A DNA stretch of 64,000 bases from an uncultured Litoreibacter sp. (GTDB taxonomy: Bacteria > Pseudomonadota > Alphaproteobacteria > Rhodobacterales > Rhodobacteraceae): assembly GCA_947494435.1 (NCBI GenBank), contig CANLUY010000001.1, positions 1 through 64,000 of the forward strand. Reading direction: 5' to 3'. Shown piece by piece: positions 17,387 to 25,535 of this stretch. Below the pieces are notes generated by a model, which did no database searches, was not told the origin of the DNA, and was given only the letters and a program-made list of their open reading frames with translations. Within the stretch, counting starts at the first letter, position 1. Each line of letters opens with the position of its first letter. The position numbers were made by a program, and so were the translations under genes.

Positions 17387-17746
17387 CTACCCCTCTTCAA
17401 AAAACAGCGCGTCGCCAGGAAAGAACTCTGCTTCATCAAAGTCAGAAAGCTCAACGCCATTCGCATCAAAATTCACCAATTCGGGTTGCATGAACCCGAT
17501 ATAGACCCCGGTGACGGCGGCCGTCGCAAGCCCACCTAAAGCTGGCCATCCCCCAAGAGCCGCGAAACCCCGCTTTAGCCAAGAGGTCGTCGGGGCAACG
17601 ACTGCCTCTTCTTTGGTCTGCACCAATGCCGCGTCTTTGGAAATTCTTTGCATCAGGTCGCTTGAGGCCACCGGGGATGCTTGCCGCGCCTCATCGAACA
17701 ACGCGTCCAAGTCAAAATCGTCAGATGATTTTTCTGATCCGCTCAT
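17387..17746 (-). CDS. Small single-pass membrane protein, possible sigma partner
   Basis: A 119-residue protein with an acidic N-terminal region (SSDDFDLDALFDEARQAS), one transmembrane helix near 72-90 (GLATAAVTGVYIGFM) and a very acidic short C-terminal tail in the periplasm. Its start overlaps the sigma factor stop by four bases, so the two are coupled. Position and topology are those of an anti-sigma factor, but the usual zinc-binding HxxxCxxC motif is absent, so this is inferred from context only. Confidence 0.7.
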   Translation of the reverse strand: MSGSEKSSDDFDLDALFDEARQASPVASSDLMQRISKDAALVQTKEEAVVAPTTSWLKRGFAALGGWPALGGLATAAVTGVYIGFMQPELVNFDANGVELSDFDEAEFFPGDALFFEEG

Positions 17747-18318
17747 AATCCCAGTTCCTCTTTCCGGCCAGCCAGATGACTTGCCAAAGCACGTTTTCCT
17801 CGCGCAGTCAGACTTTCGACTGCTTCAACACTGATTTCCAGCACATCCGCGATATCAGGGTTTGAGAACCCTTCTATATGGCGCAGGACGACGGCCTGCC
17901 TTTGCCGCTCCGGCAATTGATCAAGCGCGTGATCAAGCGCGGACAGTCGTTCGGCTTGCAACAAACGCTCTTCTGCGCTTGGCGCCTCATCCACAGGCTC
18001 TGCGATTTCATCCAAGCCGATCCCACGCCGCTTGCGCAACCGATCCGTGCAGAGGTTGGATGCCACACGGAACACCCATGTAGACGGTTTTGCGGCACCC
18101 GGCACCCAGTCCGGGGCCATCTTCCAAAGTCGCAACATCGCTTCCTGCACAATATCTTCCGCTTCTGCCAGATCACGCAACATCCGGTTGCAAAATGGCA
18201 AAAGGCGCGGCACCAGACGCGCGGTCAATTCAGAAGCCGCATCAGGGTCGCCATTGGCATAGAGCACAAGCAACGCATCGTCGCTCGTCTCACCTATCTG
18301 ATCCAATGCCATATCCAT
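17743..18318 (-). CDS. ECF-type RNA polymerase sigma factor
   Basis: A 191-residue sigma-70 family protein of the extracytoplasmic function group: region 2 at about 30-95 (LAEAEDIVQEAMLRLWK, TWVFRVASNLCTDRLRKR) and region 4 at about 125-180 (LDQLPERQRQAVVLRHIEG, ADVLEISVEAVESLTARGKR). It should direct transcription of an envelope or metal-stress regulon. It is first in a three-gene unit with the small membrane protein and the CpxP-like protein; the EF-hand gene upstream is separated by a hairpin terminator. The regulon is not visible here. Confidence 0.92.
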   Translation of the reverse strand: MDMALDQIGETSDDALLVLYANGDPDAASELTARLVPRLLPFCNRMLRDLAEAEDIVQEAMLRLWKMAPDWVPGAAKPSTWVFRVASNLCTDRLRKRRGIGLDEIAEPVDEAPSAEERLLQAERLSALDHALDQLPERQRQAVVLRHIEGFSNPDIADVLEISVEAVESLTARGKRALASHLAGRKEELGL

Positions 18319-18358
18319 TCCGTCGCGATGATATCCGCCCCAACACTGACAAACAATT

Positions 18359-18387
18359 GGCCGGGGGAAGACACCCCTCCCCCAGCC
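18359..18387 (-). terminator. Hairpin terminator after the EF-hand gene
   Basis: On the minus strand GGCTGGGGGA pairs with TCCCCCGGCC around a nine-base loop, followed by AATTGTTTG. It lies 16 bases past the stop of the EF-hand gene and before the sigma-factor gene, so it separates the two transcripts. The U-tract is imperfect. Confidence 0.5.
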
Positions 18388-18402
18388 AGACTGCCACCTG
18401 CC

Positions 18403-18858
18403 TTATTCAGATTTGCCTTTACCGCGCCCTTTACGGTGCTTTTTCATTGCGTCGAATTCCGCTTTCGAAATACCGCCACTGTTATCCGCATCCACTTTGT
18501 CGAAGCGTTTCGCGATCCGCTCCGCATCAGGGCGAAGCTCATCAGCACTCAATTTGCCATCGTCATTGGCATCGCGGCGCTCAAACATCTTGTTGATCCG
18601 CTTGGTGGCGCGATTATTGGCTTCTTGACCTACTTCGTCCTTGGTCAGAAAACCATCACCGTCCACATCTGCTTTGGCAAACCGCGCTTCAGCAGCTGCC
18701 TGCATTTCGGCCTGCGTGACTTCGCCAGATTTATCAACATCCAGCTCCTCAAACGAAAGACGTGTGCCTTGGCCTTTTGCCATGCTCATGGTTGGGGCAA
18801 CTGCGACTGCAACGCCAGCGGCCAAAAGAACGGTTTTAACGAGTGTTATAGTCTTCAT
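18403..18858 (-). CDS. Secreted EF-hand calcium-binding protein
   Basis: A 151-residue protein with a signal peptide (MKTITLVKTVLLAAGVAVAVAPTMSMA as 27 residues overall, written here in two parts: MKTITLVKTVLLAAG and VAVAVAPTMSMA). Four EF-hand loops follow: DVDKSGEVTQAE, DVDGDGFLTKDE, DANDDGKLSADE and DADNSGGISKAE, all with acidic residues at positions 1, 3 and 12. The basic tail KKHRKGRGKGKSE is unusual. The start at ATG 18858 is preferred because it gives a clean signal peptide. The gene lies upstream of the sigma factor operon and diverges from a DUF983 gene; the shared control region carries repeated GTCGCAA boxes. Confidence 0.88.
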   Translation of the reverse strand: MKTITLVKTVLLAAGVAVAVAPTMSMAKGQGTRLSFEELDVDKSGEVTQAEMQAAAEARFAKADVDGDGFLTKDEVGQEANNRATKRINKMFERRDANDDGKLSADELRPDAERIAKRFDKVDADNSGGISKAEFDAMKKHRKGRGKGKSE

Positions 18859-18937
18859 ATCAATAGGCTCCTTACCTCTTAAACAACCGCGCTTTCTCGC
18901 GGTGTCATGAAAGCAAACGAGCAAGTTGACTTATTCC

Positions 18938-19010
18938 GTCGCAAAAAGTTGCGACATCACGACGCAAGACAGGCTGTCACGGTGTAATCTGTCGCAAATC
19001 GTCGTAAATC
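18938..19010. repeat. GTCGCAA repeat cluster in a divergent promoter region
   Basis: GTCGCAA (18938-18944) and its inverse TTGCGAC (18949-18955) form a perfect 7-bp inverted repeat with a four-base spacer. A tandem pair GTCGCAAATC (18991-19000) and GTCGTAAATC (19001-19010) follows. These lie between the EF-hand gene (minus) and the DUF983 gene (plus) and could be operator sites for one or both. Confidence 0.5.
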
Positions 19011-19037
19011 GTGGGAACACTCACGAGGACGGGTTCC

Positions 19038-19436
19038 ATGCCTACCGATACTAGTCTCAATGCCGCCTACACTGAACGCTCTGCAAGACCTGCGATGTTG
19101 CGGGGATGGCGCAGGCGCTGTCCGAATTGCGGCAACGGATCTATGTTCAAAGGCTTTTTGAAAGTTCGCGACGACTGTGCGGTTTGCGGTCAAGAGCTTC
19201 ACCATCACCGGGCCGATGATGGTCCTGCTTATATTACGATCCTCGTGGTGGGTCACCTAATGGCGCCACTTCTGCACATGACATTCACGCATTTCGACGA
19301 GCCCGATCCTCTGATCGTAGCCTCCGTATTTTCAGTGTTATGCGTTGCCAGTTGTCTTTACCTGCTGCCGCGGATCAAGGGCGGTTTGGTTGGGTTGCAA
19401 TGGGCAAAACGAATGCACGGTTTTAAAGACCACTAA
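19038..19436 (+). CDS. DUF983 family zinc-ribbon membrane protein
   Basis: A 132-residue protein with an N-terminal cytosolic zinc ribbon (CPNCGNG and CAVCGQE, two CxxC pairs spaced about 20 residues apart) and two transmembrane helices in the second half (YITILVVGHLMAPLLHM, VASVFSVLCVASCLYLLP). This is the DUF983 family, widespread in alphaproteobacteria and of unknown function. The ATG at 19038 follows a GAGGA motif. The NUDIX gene starts 40 bases downstream on the same strand. Confidence 0.9.
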   Translation: MPTDTSLNAAYTERSARPAMLRGWRRRCPNCGNGSMFKGFLKVRDDCAVCGQELHHHRADDGPAYITILVVGHLMAPLLHMTFTHFDEPDPLIVASVFSVLCVASCLYLLPRIKGGLVGLQWAKRMHGFKDH

Positions 19437-19476
19437 TCCGCTGGACGCCGTCTGGCTCACAGGCCACACTTGTCGA

Positions 19477-20148
19477 ATGACCGACGCAGCTATCCGAAAT
19501 GCCGCAAGTGTAATTCTACTTCGTGACGCGAAAACCAATCCGCGTGTCCTTATGGGGCAACGTGGAAAAAACGCCGCATTTATGCCAAACAAATACGTGT
19601 TTCCGGGAGGTGCCGTAGACCTAGACGACGCGGATGTCTCCTTAATCGAACACCCATGTAGAGCAACTATGTACAGACTGGGCCTAAAAAGCGAGCCTGA
19701 TTTGGAAACTGCGATCCTCGCCTCTGCAATTCGTGAGGTCTGGGAAGAAACAGGTCTTATCCTCGGCAAAAAAGGCGTTGGAACAAATCCTGCACCAACT
19801 GGTTGGGAAGGCTTCTTTGCAAGCGGTCACCTTCCGACCGCACAGAGCTTTCAATACGTGTTCCGCGCCATCACGCCGCCCAAACGGCCACGCAGATTTG
19901 ACGCACGGTTTTTCTTAGTAAAAGCTGAGGAGGTTGTAGGAGACCTTGATGATTTTTCAACGGCGCAAGACGAATTGAGCCACTTGCAGTGGGTGCGCGT
20001 CGATGAAGCGCGCAACCTCAACCTTCCCTTCATTACAGAGGTCGTCTTGGCGGAAGTCGCAGCCTTGGCACGCTCAGGCGAGGCACCGAGCTCAGTTCCA
20101 TTCTTCAACAACACAACTGACACTTCTGAGTTCCTTAGGCTGAGTTAA
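19477..20148 (+). CDS. NUDIX hydrolase
   Basis: A 223-residue cytosolic hydrolase of nucleoside diphosphate-linked compounds. The NUDIX box is present around residues 85-100 (SAIREVWEETGLIL; the REVWEETG core is complete), preceded by KYVFPGGAVDLDD. At this length and with the insertion between the FPGG and the box, it resembles the CoA or ADP-ribose pyrophosphatase-like group annotated in many Rhodobacterales. The substrate cannot be fixed from sequence. It is probably cotranscribed with the DUF983 gene. Confidence 0.88.
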   Translation: MTDAAIRNAASVILLRDAKTNPRVLMGQRGKNAAFMPNKYVFPGGAVDLDDADVSLIEHPCRATMYRLGLKSEPDLETAILASAIREVWEETGLILGKKGVGTNPAPTGWEGFFASGHLPTAQSFQYVFRAITPPKRPRRFDARFFLVKAEEVVGDLDDFSTAQDELSHLQWVRVDEARNLNLPFITEVVLAEVAALARSGEAPSSVPFFNNTTDTSEFLRLS

Positions 20149-20235
20149 ATCATTAGACACGCCGAATTGTATGGCGTTTTCAATTTGGAAACAGTTTCAT
20201 AATCCTGCCCCATTCTGTTGCTAGCTGCGGACGTA

Positions 20236-21234
20236 ATGACAATGAGCATGAGCAGTCCACGGCCCCTCCAAGAGCCGCTAAGTCAAAACAGCCCCAAGCG
20301 GGACCTCTGGGTCCTCTTGGGGCTGATGGCGTTATTTCTGTTCGGTTTCGTTGGTCTGGCAGCCACAATCGGCTGGGAAGAAACATGGATGCAGCTCCAA
20401 AAACTTAGCGGCATTCAGATTATTGGCCTGCTTGCGCTTTCGCTCATTAATTACATCTTCCGCGGACTCAGATGGCATCTGTTCTCAACGCGGTTGGGGT
20501 TGAACTTGAAATTACGCGAAAACGTAGTTCATTTCATGGGGGGCTTTGCGATGACCATTACGCCGGGCCGGATCGGTGAACTGGTCCGCCTGCGTTGGAT
20601 TTCGCGCCTCACGGGTTGGCCATTTGAACGCATCCTGCCGTTACCTTTCATTGACCGCGCCTTTGACATCGCTGCAATGGGTATCGTCTTGGCAGTTGGC
20701 GTGGTTCTGTCTCAAACCGGGACAACTGGTGCAATTCCTGTCGCGATGCTTGCTATGCTCGCGGCACTCATCGTCACCCGGCCTGCATTGATCGAGGCCT
20801 TGGTAAAAAGCATCTGGAAACTGGTCGGTAAATGGCCTCGCCGCTTTGTCGGTTTGCGCAAAGCGGCCCGATCCATGTCGGTTTTCAGCACCCCGAAAGT
20901 CGCCATCCCTGCGCTCCTGCTCAGTATCGTCGGTTGGACAGCAGAGGGTTATGCCCTCTACCTGCTGCTAACTTGGATGGGCGCTGATGTCACATTTGCT
21001 GCGGCTACCGTGATTTTCTTGTTCTCCACCTTGGCAGGTGGCCTGACCGGTGCGCCAGGTGGTGTCGGTGGCGCAGAGGCTGCCATGCTCATCCTGTTGG
21101 CAGCCCAAAATGTACCGCTTGAAATTGCCGTGCCAGCCATGGCCGTCATTCGTATCACAACACTTTGGTTCGCGATCCTTATCGGACTCTTGATGTTCCC
21201 GGTCGCCGAAACCCTTTCGAAGAAAAAGGCCTAA
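20236..21234 (+). CDS. Flippase-like integral membrane protein (LPG synthase TM family)
   Basis: A 332-residue protein with about eight transmembrane segments and the signatures of the lysylphosphatidylglycerol synthase transmembrane / UPF0104 family: GGFAMTITPGRIGELVRL near residue 110, and STLAGGLTGAPGGVGGAEAAM near 270. Members often sit beside sugar-lipid biosynthesis genes and are suspected lipid-linked sugar transporters. It begins a same-strand run with dprE1 (five bases downstream) and dprE2, so a role in moving polyprenyl-phospho-sugar across the inner membrane is plausible but inferred. Three in-frame ATGs at 20236, 20242 and 20248 leave the start uncertain. Confidence 0.85.
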   Translation: MTMSMSSPRPLQEPLSQNSPKRDLWVLLGLMALFLFGFVGLAATIGWEETWMQLQKLSGIQIIGLLALSLINYIFRGLRWHLFSTRLGLNLKLRENVVHFMGGFAMTITPGRIGELVRLRWISRLTGWPFERILPLPFIDRAFDIAAMGIVLAVGVVLSQTGTTGAIPVAMLAMLAALIVTRPALIEALVKSIWKLVGKWPRRFVGLRKAARSMSVFSTPKVAIPALLLSIVGWTAEGYALYLLLTWMGADVTFAAATVIFLFSTLAGGLTGAPGGVGGAEAAMLILLAAQNVPLEIAVPAMAVIRITTLWFAILIGLLMFPVAETLSKKKA

Positions 21235-21239
21235 CACGC

Positions 21240-22553
21240 ATGCTTTGGAAAACACTCACATATGCTGGCTGGGGTCGTGTGAAACAGGCCACCGGGCCCG
21301 TCGCACGTCCGGAACGGCTCACATCATTGGCTGACGCCCAAGAGGACAATGCCGGACCAGCAATTGGCAACTGCCGCTCATACGGCGATGCGTGCCTCAA
21401 CTCCAAGGGCAGCGCGATCAACATGACACGGCTGGACCGCGTCAAGTCGTTTGATCCTGACACCGGCATCCTGCATGTCGAAGCCGGGATGCGTGTCGGC
21501 GAAATCGCGCGCCTTTATGCCCCCTTTGGCTGGCTGCCAGCCGTGATGCCTGGCACGGGATTTGCGACCGTTGGCGGCTGCATCGCAAATGATGTCCACG
21601 GCAAGAACCATCACGGAGCAGGCACTTTCGGCAATCATGTGACTGAGATCACGTTGGCCTCTGGCAACACAACACGCGTGATCACGCCGCAAGACGACAG
21701 CGACCTCTTCAAAGCAACAGTTGGTGGACTTGGGCAAACAGGCGTCATCGCATCCGCAAAGCTACAGCTTTTGGCGTGCAAAGGTGACGTGATGACCGTC
21801 ACAGAACGCAGGATCGACGGCTTTAACGAATTTATCGTAGCACTGGACGCATCGCAGGCCACCTATACCGTCGGTTGGATTGATGCCACCGCCAAAGGTG
21901 ACGCGCTCGGCCGCGGCATTTTGGAAGAGGGCGAGACCGGATACGGCCTGATGCCGGAAAAGAAGAAATCAAAGTCCGTCCCGTTCAACGCGCCGCGCTT
22001 TGCTTTATCGAGCCCGGTCGTGAAGATGTTCAATAACGCATATTTCAAGCGCGTCCCTGAAAGCGGGCGAACAAGCGTTAAACCCATTCAGGATTTCTTT
22101 TTCCCGCTGGACCGCATCCATGACTGGAACAAGCTGTACGGCAAACGCGGCTTTATGCAGTTCCAATGTGTCGTCCCTCCTTCGCAGCTTGATGCGCTGC
22201 AGCGCATGTTGGAGAAAATCGCTCATAGCGGTCTAGCCTCCCCTCTTGCCGTAATAAAACGCATGGGGTCAGGTCGCGCTGGCATGATGAGTTTTCCTAT
22301 GGAAGGCTACACACTGGCCGTGGACTTTCGCGCAAGCGCCAAAGCCTACAAACTGATTGCAGAGCTGGAGGGCATGACCGCGAATGCCGGCGGACGTGTC
22401 TATCTTGCCAAAGACGCAACACTTGAGGCCAAGCACGTGCCGACAATGTACCCTGAACTGGACAGTTTTGCTGAGATTGCAAACGCGAGCGATCCTAAGG
22501 GCACACTTGAAACCGACCTCACCCGGCGCCTCAGAATCAGGAGCGCATCATGA
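21240..22553 (+). CDS. dprE1: DprE1-like decaprenylphosphoryl-ribose 2'-oxidase (FAD-dependent)
   Basis: A 437-residue FAD oxidoreductase of the vanillyl-alcohol oxidase fold. The FAD-binding half has CRSYGDACLN and the DprE1 hallmark HGKNHHGAGTFGNHV near 120-134, nearly identical to the mycobacterial segment. The enzyme would oxidise polyprenyl-phosphoryl-ribose at C2', the first half of epimerisation to arabinose. Where the mycobacterial protein has the drug-reactive cysteine (NICVDF), this protein has alanine (TLAVDF). YLAKDATL near 390 keeps the active-site lysine region. It overlaps dprE2 by four bases (ATGA). Confidence 0.85.
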   Translation: MLWKTLTYAGWGRVKQATGPVARPERLTSLADAQEDNAGPAIGNCRSYGDACLNSKGSAINMTRLDRVKSFDPDTGILHVEAGMRVGEIARLYAPFGWLPAVMPGTGFATVGGCIANDVHGKNHHGAGTFGNHVTEITLASGNTTRVITPQDDSDLFKATVGGLGQTGVIASAKLQLLACKGDVMTVTERRIDGFNEFIVALDASQATYTVGWIDATAKGDALGRGILEEGETGYGLMPEKKKSKSVPFNAPRFALSSPVVKMFNNAYFKRVPESGRTSVKPIQDFFFPLDRIHDWNKLYGKRGFMQFQCVVPPSQLDALQRMLEKIAHSGLASPLAVIKRMGSGRAGMMSFPMEGYTLAVDFRASAKAYKLIAELEGMTANAGGRVYLAKDATLEAKHVPTMYPELDSFAEIANASDPKGTLETDLTRRLRIRSAS

Positions 22554-23287
22554 CCGATAACTGGATCATCCTCGGTGCCACATCCTCCATGGCAAAAGCC
22601 TTCGCACGTGCGGTGGCAGATGATGGCGCACGCGTATTTCTGGCTGGACGGGATTTGAAAGACCTTGAAACCAGCGCTTTCGATTGCACCCAGCGCGGCG
22701 CACCGCTGGCGGAAGCCGTGCTGTTTGATGCGCGCGACGCCAATACCTTTGGTCCCATTATTGACCGAGTGACCAAAGAAGACGGCACAATCAACGTGGC
22801 CGTATTCGTAGGCTCCATGCCGCCACAAGCAGATATCGACCTCGATCCCTCGTTAATTGATGGCGTTATCGCGGACAGTTTCACAGGTCCGGCCAAGTTT
22901 CTGCAATCTATCGCCCCAGAAATGGAAGCGCGGGACAGTGGCACAGTGATCGGTGTCGGATCAGTCGCAGGCGATCGTGGACGGATCGGGAACTATGTCT
23001 ATGGCTCCGCCAAAGCGGGCTTTCACACCTACCTCAGCGGATTGCGCAACAGGCTGACGCGATCTGGTGGACATGTCGTCACGGTTAAACCCGGCTTCGT
23101 TGACAGTGCAATGACGTGGGGGATAGAGGGAATGTTCCTCGTCGCACCACCTGAAAAAGTAGCGTCAGACTTATTGACTGCGGTCGAGAAGAAAAAAGAC
23201 GTGATATACACACCGTTTTTCTGGCGCATCATTATGGGGATCATCACGCGCATCCCAGAACGCATTTTCAAGAAGATGAGTGTCTAA
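22550..23287 (+). CDS. dprE2: DprE2-like short-chain dehydrogenase (polyprenylphosphoryl-2-keto-ribose reductase)
   Basis: A 245-residue SDR. The nucleotide-binding motif is ILGATSSMAKAFARA at the N-terminus, and the catalytic Ser-Tyr-Lys triad is visible in GVGSVAGDRGRIGNYVYGSAKAG (split: GVGSVAGDRG, NYVYGSAKAG). The C-terminus RIPERIFKKMSV matches the RHIPRSIFRKLPI-type ending of mycobacterial DprE2, which is specific to this group. It would reduce the 2-keto intermediate to polyprenyl-phosphoryl-arabinose. It is coupled to dprE1 by a four-base overlap and converges on the ubiA-like gene, sharing its last four bases. Confidence 0.84.
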   Translation: MTDNWIILGATSSMAKAFARAVADDGARVFLAGRDLKDLETSAFDCTQRGAPLAEAVLFDARDANTFGPIIDRVTKEDGTINVAVFVGSMPPQADIDLDPSLIDGVIADSFTGPAKFLQSIAPEMEARDSGTVIGVGSVAGDRGRIGNYVYGSAKAGFHTYLSGLRNRLTRSGGHVVTVKPGFVDSAMTWGIEGMFLVAPPEKVASDLLTAVEKKKDVIYTPFFWRIIMGIITRIPERIFKKMSV

Positions 23288-24720
23288 CCACCAAACGCGT
23301 TTTCAAACAGCCCCGCGGCGTAAAACATGATCGTCACTGTAAAGATGATCAGCGAGAGGCCGTGGCGGTCTTTCAAGGCGAAGACGATGGGATCGTGGTC
23401 TTGCTTGCCTTTGTAGCCTAAAGACACCATGCGCCACAGCCAGCCTGCGATAGGGATCATAGCGACCCAGAGCAACCATTGCGTGCGATAGAGCGACATC
23501 GCCTGTTCTGTGAAGCTGTACATAAAGAAGACAAGCAAAGCCGCAAACATGCCCAGACAGGCCACATTAAACAGATCACCCCTATCGGGTTTTCCATAAC
23601 CGCGCCCTGGAAGCCGTTCATCTGACTCTGCCAGTGTCAATTCAGTCAGCCGCTTCACGCAACCAAGCGTGACGAAGACAGGAAAGATAAAAACCAGCAT
23701 ATAGCCGGTCACATAGATCTCTGCCGCTGCGGCCCCTGCAACAACGCGAATTGTATAAAGTGCAGCAAGTGTCGCGATATCCACCCAGCGCAGTCTTTTA
23801 AGCCGCAAGGAATACGCAAGGGACAGCGACATATAGAGAACGATAATGCCAAAGAACGCCCAATTCAGACTGGCGGAGATCCCCAAGGCAAGAACCCCAA
23901 GCACCCCGCAGGTCACCATACCAACAGGTATCGGGACAGCCCCGCTCGCAAAGGGACGGTTCTTCTTTTTGACATGTAAGCGATCTGCTTCGAGATCGAG
24001 CAAATCGTTGACTATATATATACAAGAGGCCGCAGCAGAGAACGCAACAATAGCCAGCAAGATGGTCAGAAACGGTATCAGGCCGAATTGGTGCGCCGCA
24101 ATGAGCGGTAACAAGAGCATTACGTTCTTTACATATTGATGCGGACGCAAAGCGCGCAAAAGATCCAGCCAGTGCCAGCCAGCTGGTAACTCGGTGACGC
24201 CGTGCTCAGTGATCAATTCATTTTTTGCACCCGCAACGGGGCCCACAATGATCGCCTCATCTGCTCTACGCCAAATTGCAAGGTCACTCGCTTCATTCCC
24301 TGCGTAATGAAACCCTCGCTCGCCGTAAGCCTCAACCAAAGCATCCGCTTTGACCTCACCGCGTAAGTTCACATTACCTTTGGACGCGAAGACATTGGGC
24401 GACAACTCATGCACCGCAGCGAGCTCGGTCACCAATGTGTAATCCGAAGCAGAGGCTAAGACGACGTCTATTCCCTGCCGGCGTGCGGCCTCGATCATAG
24501 GTGGCATAGATGGATCAACTGGCATCAAATCCACGCGCGGTCGCGCAAGGTCCGCGAGTTCCGATTTCAATGCTGCTTTGTTGCCGAACGTATTCTTTAG
24601 AACTTTGAGCGTGCCAATCGGGTCTTTCCCCATACCAGCCCAAAAACTCTCGAACAGCATATCGGTACGCAGGAAGGTTCCATCAACATCCAGAACCAAC
24701 GGCTTTGACTTACCAAGCAT
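23284..24720 (-). CDS. HAD-UbiA fusion: probable polyprenyl-phosphate phosphoribosyltransferase with phosphatase
   Basis: A 478-residue two-domain protein. Residues 1-180 are a HAD phosphatase (motif I DVDGT with Asp11 and Asp13; GNEASDLAIW near 141). Residues from about 187 form a UbiA-family membrane prenyltransferase with RPHQYVKN near 192-199 and the aspartate-rich NDLLDLEAD at 238-246, as in Mycobacterium Rv3806c, which attaches 5-phosphoribose to decaprenyl phosphate. The HAD part would remove the 5-phosphate, a separate protein in mycobacteria. NoeC of Azorhizobium, needed for D-arabinosylated Nod factors, is a related protein. ATG 24720 has AGGGG upstream. Together with dprE1/dprE2 this gives a complete pathway to a lipid-linked arabinose. 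Confidence 0.82.
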   Translation of the reverse strand: MLGKSKPLVLDVDGTFLRTDMLFESFWAGMGKDPIGTLKVLKNTFGNKAALKSELADLARPRVDLMPVDPSMPPMIEAARRQGIDVVLASASDYTLVTELAAVHELSPNVFASKGNVNLRGEVKADALVEAYGERGFHYAGNEASDLAIWRRADEAIIVGPVAGAKNELITEHGVTELPAGWHWLDLLRALRPHQYVKNVMLLLPLIAAHQFGLIPFLTILLAIVAFSAAASCIYIVNDLLDLEADRLHVKKKNRPFASGAVPIPVGMVTCGVLGVLALGISASLNWAFFGIIVLYMSLSLAYSLRLKRLRWVDIATLAALYTIRVVAGAAAAEIYVTGYMLVFIFPVFVTLGCVKRLTELTLAESDERLPGRGYGKPDRGDLFNVACLGMFAALLVFFMYSFTEQAMSLYRTQWLLWVAMIPIAGWLWRMVSLGYKGKQDHDPIVFALKDRHGLSLIIFTVTIMFYAAGLFENAFGG

Positions 24721-24722
24721 CG

Positions 24723-25535
24723 TTACCCCTTGGTTCGGAACACACAACCATCGCTCACAAGTTCAGGCGGTGTCAGGCAAATGGATCGGGCCACGCGCCA
24801 AGCCGCTAGAACTTTCGGAATATAAGCGCGCGTCTCCGCATAAGGTGGCACGCCATTGTGGCTTCTCACCGCACCCTCGCCCGCATTATAGCCGGCAAGC
24901 GCAAGGATAGGATCGCCGTTGAATTCTTTCATCAACCAATCAAGGTAGGCGACACCCCCTTTGATATTCTGTCCGGGGTCGGTTGAGTCCGTCACACCAA
25001 AGCGTGCCGCGGTATCAGGAATTAGCTGCATCAACCCTTGCGCGCCTTTGTTGCTTTCCGCGCCGATGCGCCCGCCCGACTCAACGGAGATCAAAGCAAG
25101 GATCAATGCGGGCGACACCCTCTTATCAAGTGTCTGGATCAATATATCTGTCCCATGCGCCAACGCGATCTTTTGCAAGGTATCGAGCCTCGGCTCCGCC
25201 ACAGCCTTTCCGGCCGGTGCTTTTGCGACATGATCTACAGCATCCGTGAAACGCCCCCGCACCGGCGTGCCGATAGCAGGAGAAACTTTGTCCCAGAACC
25301 AATCCAAATCACTGACTGGCGCTTTCGGGCTGGCTTTCGGCGCGCTTGCCACTTGTTTGGGTTTATCGCTCGGTTTGATTTGAACCGTGATCCGCTTGCT
25401 GCCACTGGATTTGGGCGGTGCGATCTTACGAAAGGTGAAATCCCCGCCAAAAGCAGGCTTGTGGGAGCCCGCAATGACAGGGTCAGTTGCGCTGATCACC
25501 AGCGCAAGGAGGGATAAAACGAGTCGCTTAGACAT
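24723..25535 (-). CDS. Lytic transglycosylase, SLT domain
   Basis: A 270-residue periplasmic peptidoglycan hydrolase. A signal peptide at the N-terminus (MSKRLVLSLLALVISATD) is followed by a lysine/proline-rich linker and an SLT domain from about residue 130: the catalytic Glu is in ISVESGG, with NKGAQGLMQLIPDTAARFGV (20 residues) and ALAGYNAGEGAV following. It cuts muropeptide strands with 1,6-anhydro ring formation. ATG 25535 is chosen because it directly gives the signal peptide; upstream in-frame sequence is basic and unlike a protein N-terminus. It ends two bases before the UbiA-like start, so they may share a transcript. Its place between the arabinose genes and the pilus locus could reflect a role in opening the wall for the Tad machine. 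Confidence 0.88.
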   Translation of the reverse strand: MSKRLVLSLLALVISATDPVIAGSHKPAFGGDFTFRKIAPPKSSGSKRITVQIKPSDKPKQVASAPKASPKAPVSDLDWFWDKVSPAIGTPVRGRFTDAVDHVAKAPAGKAVAEPRLDTLQKIALAHGTDILIQTLDKRVSPALILALISVESGGRIGAESNKGAQGLMQLIPDTAARFGVTDSTDPGQNIKGGVAYLDWLMKEFNGDPILALAGYNAGEGAVRSHNGVPPYAETRAYIPKVLAAWRVARSICLTPPELVSDGCVFRTKG

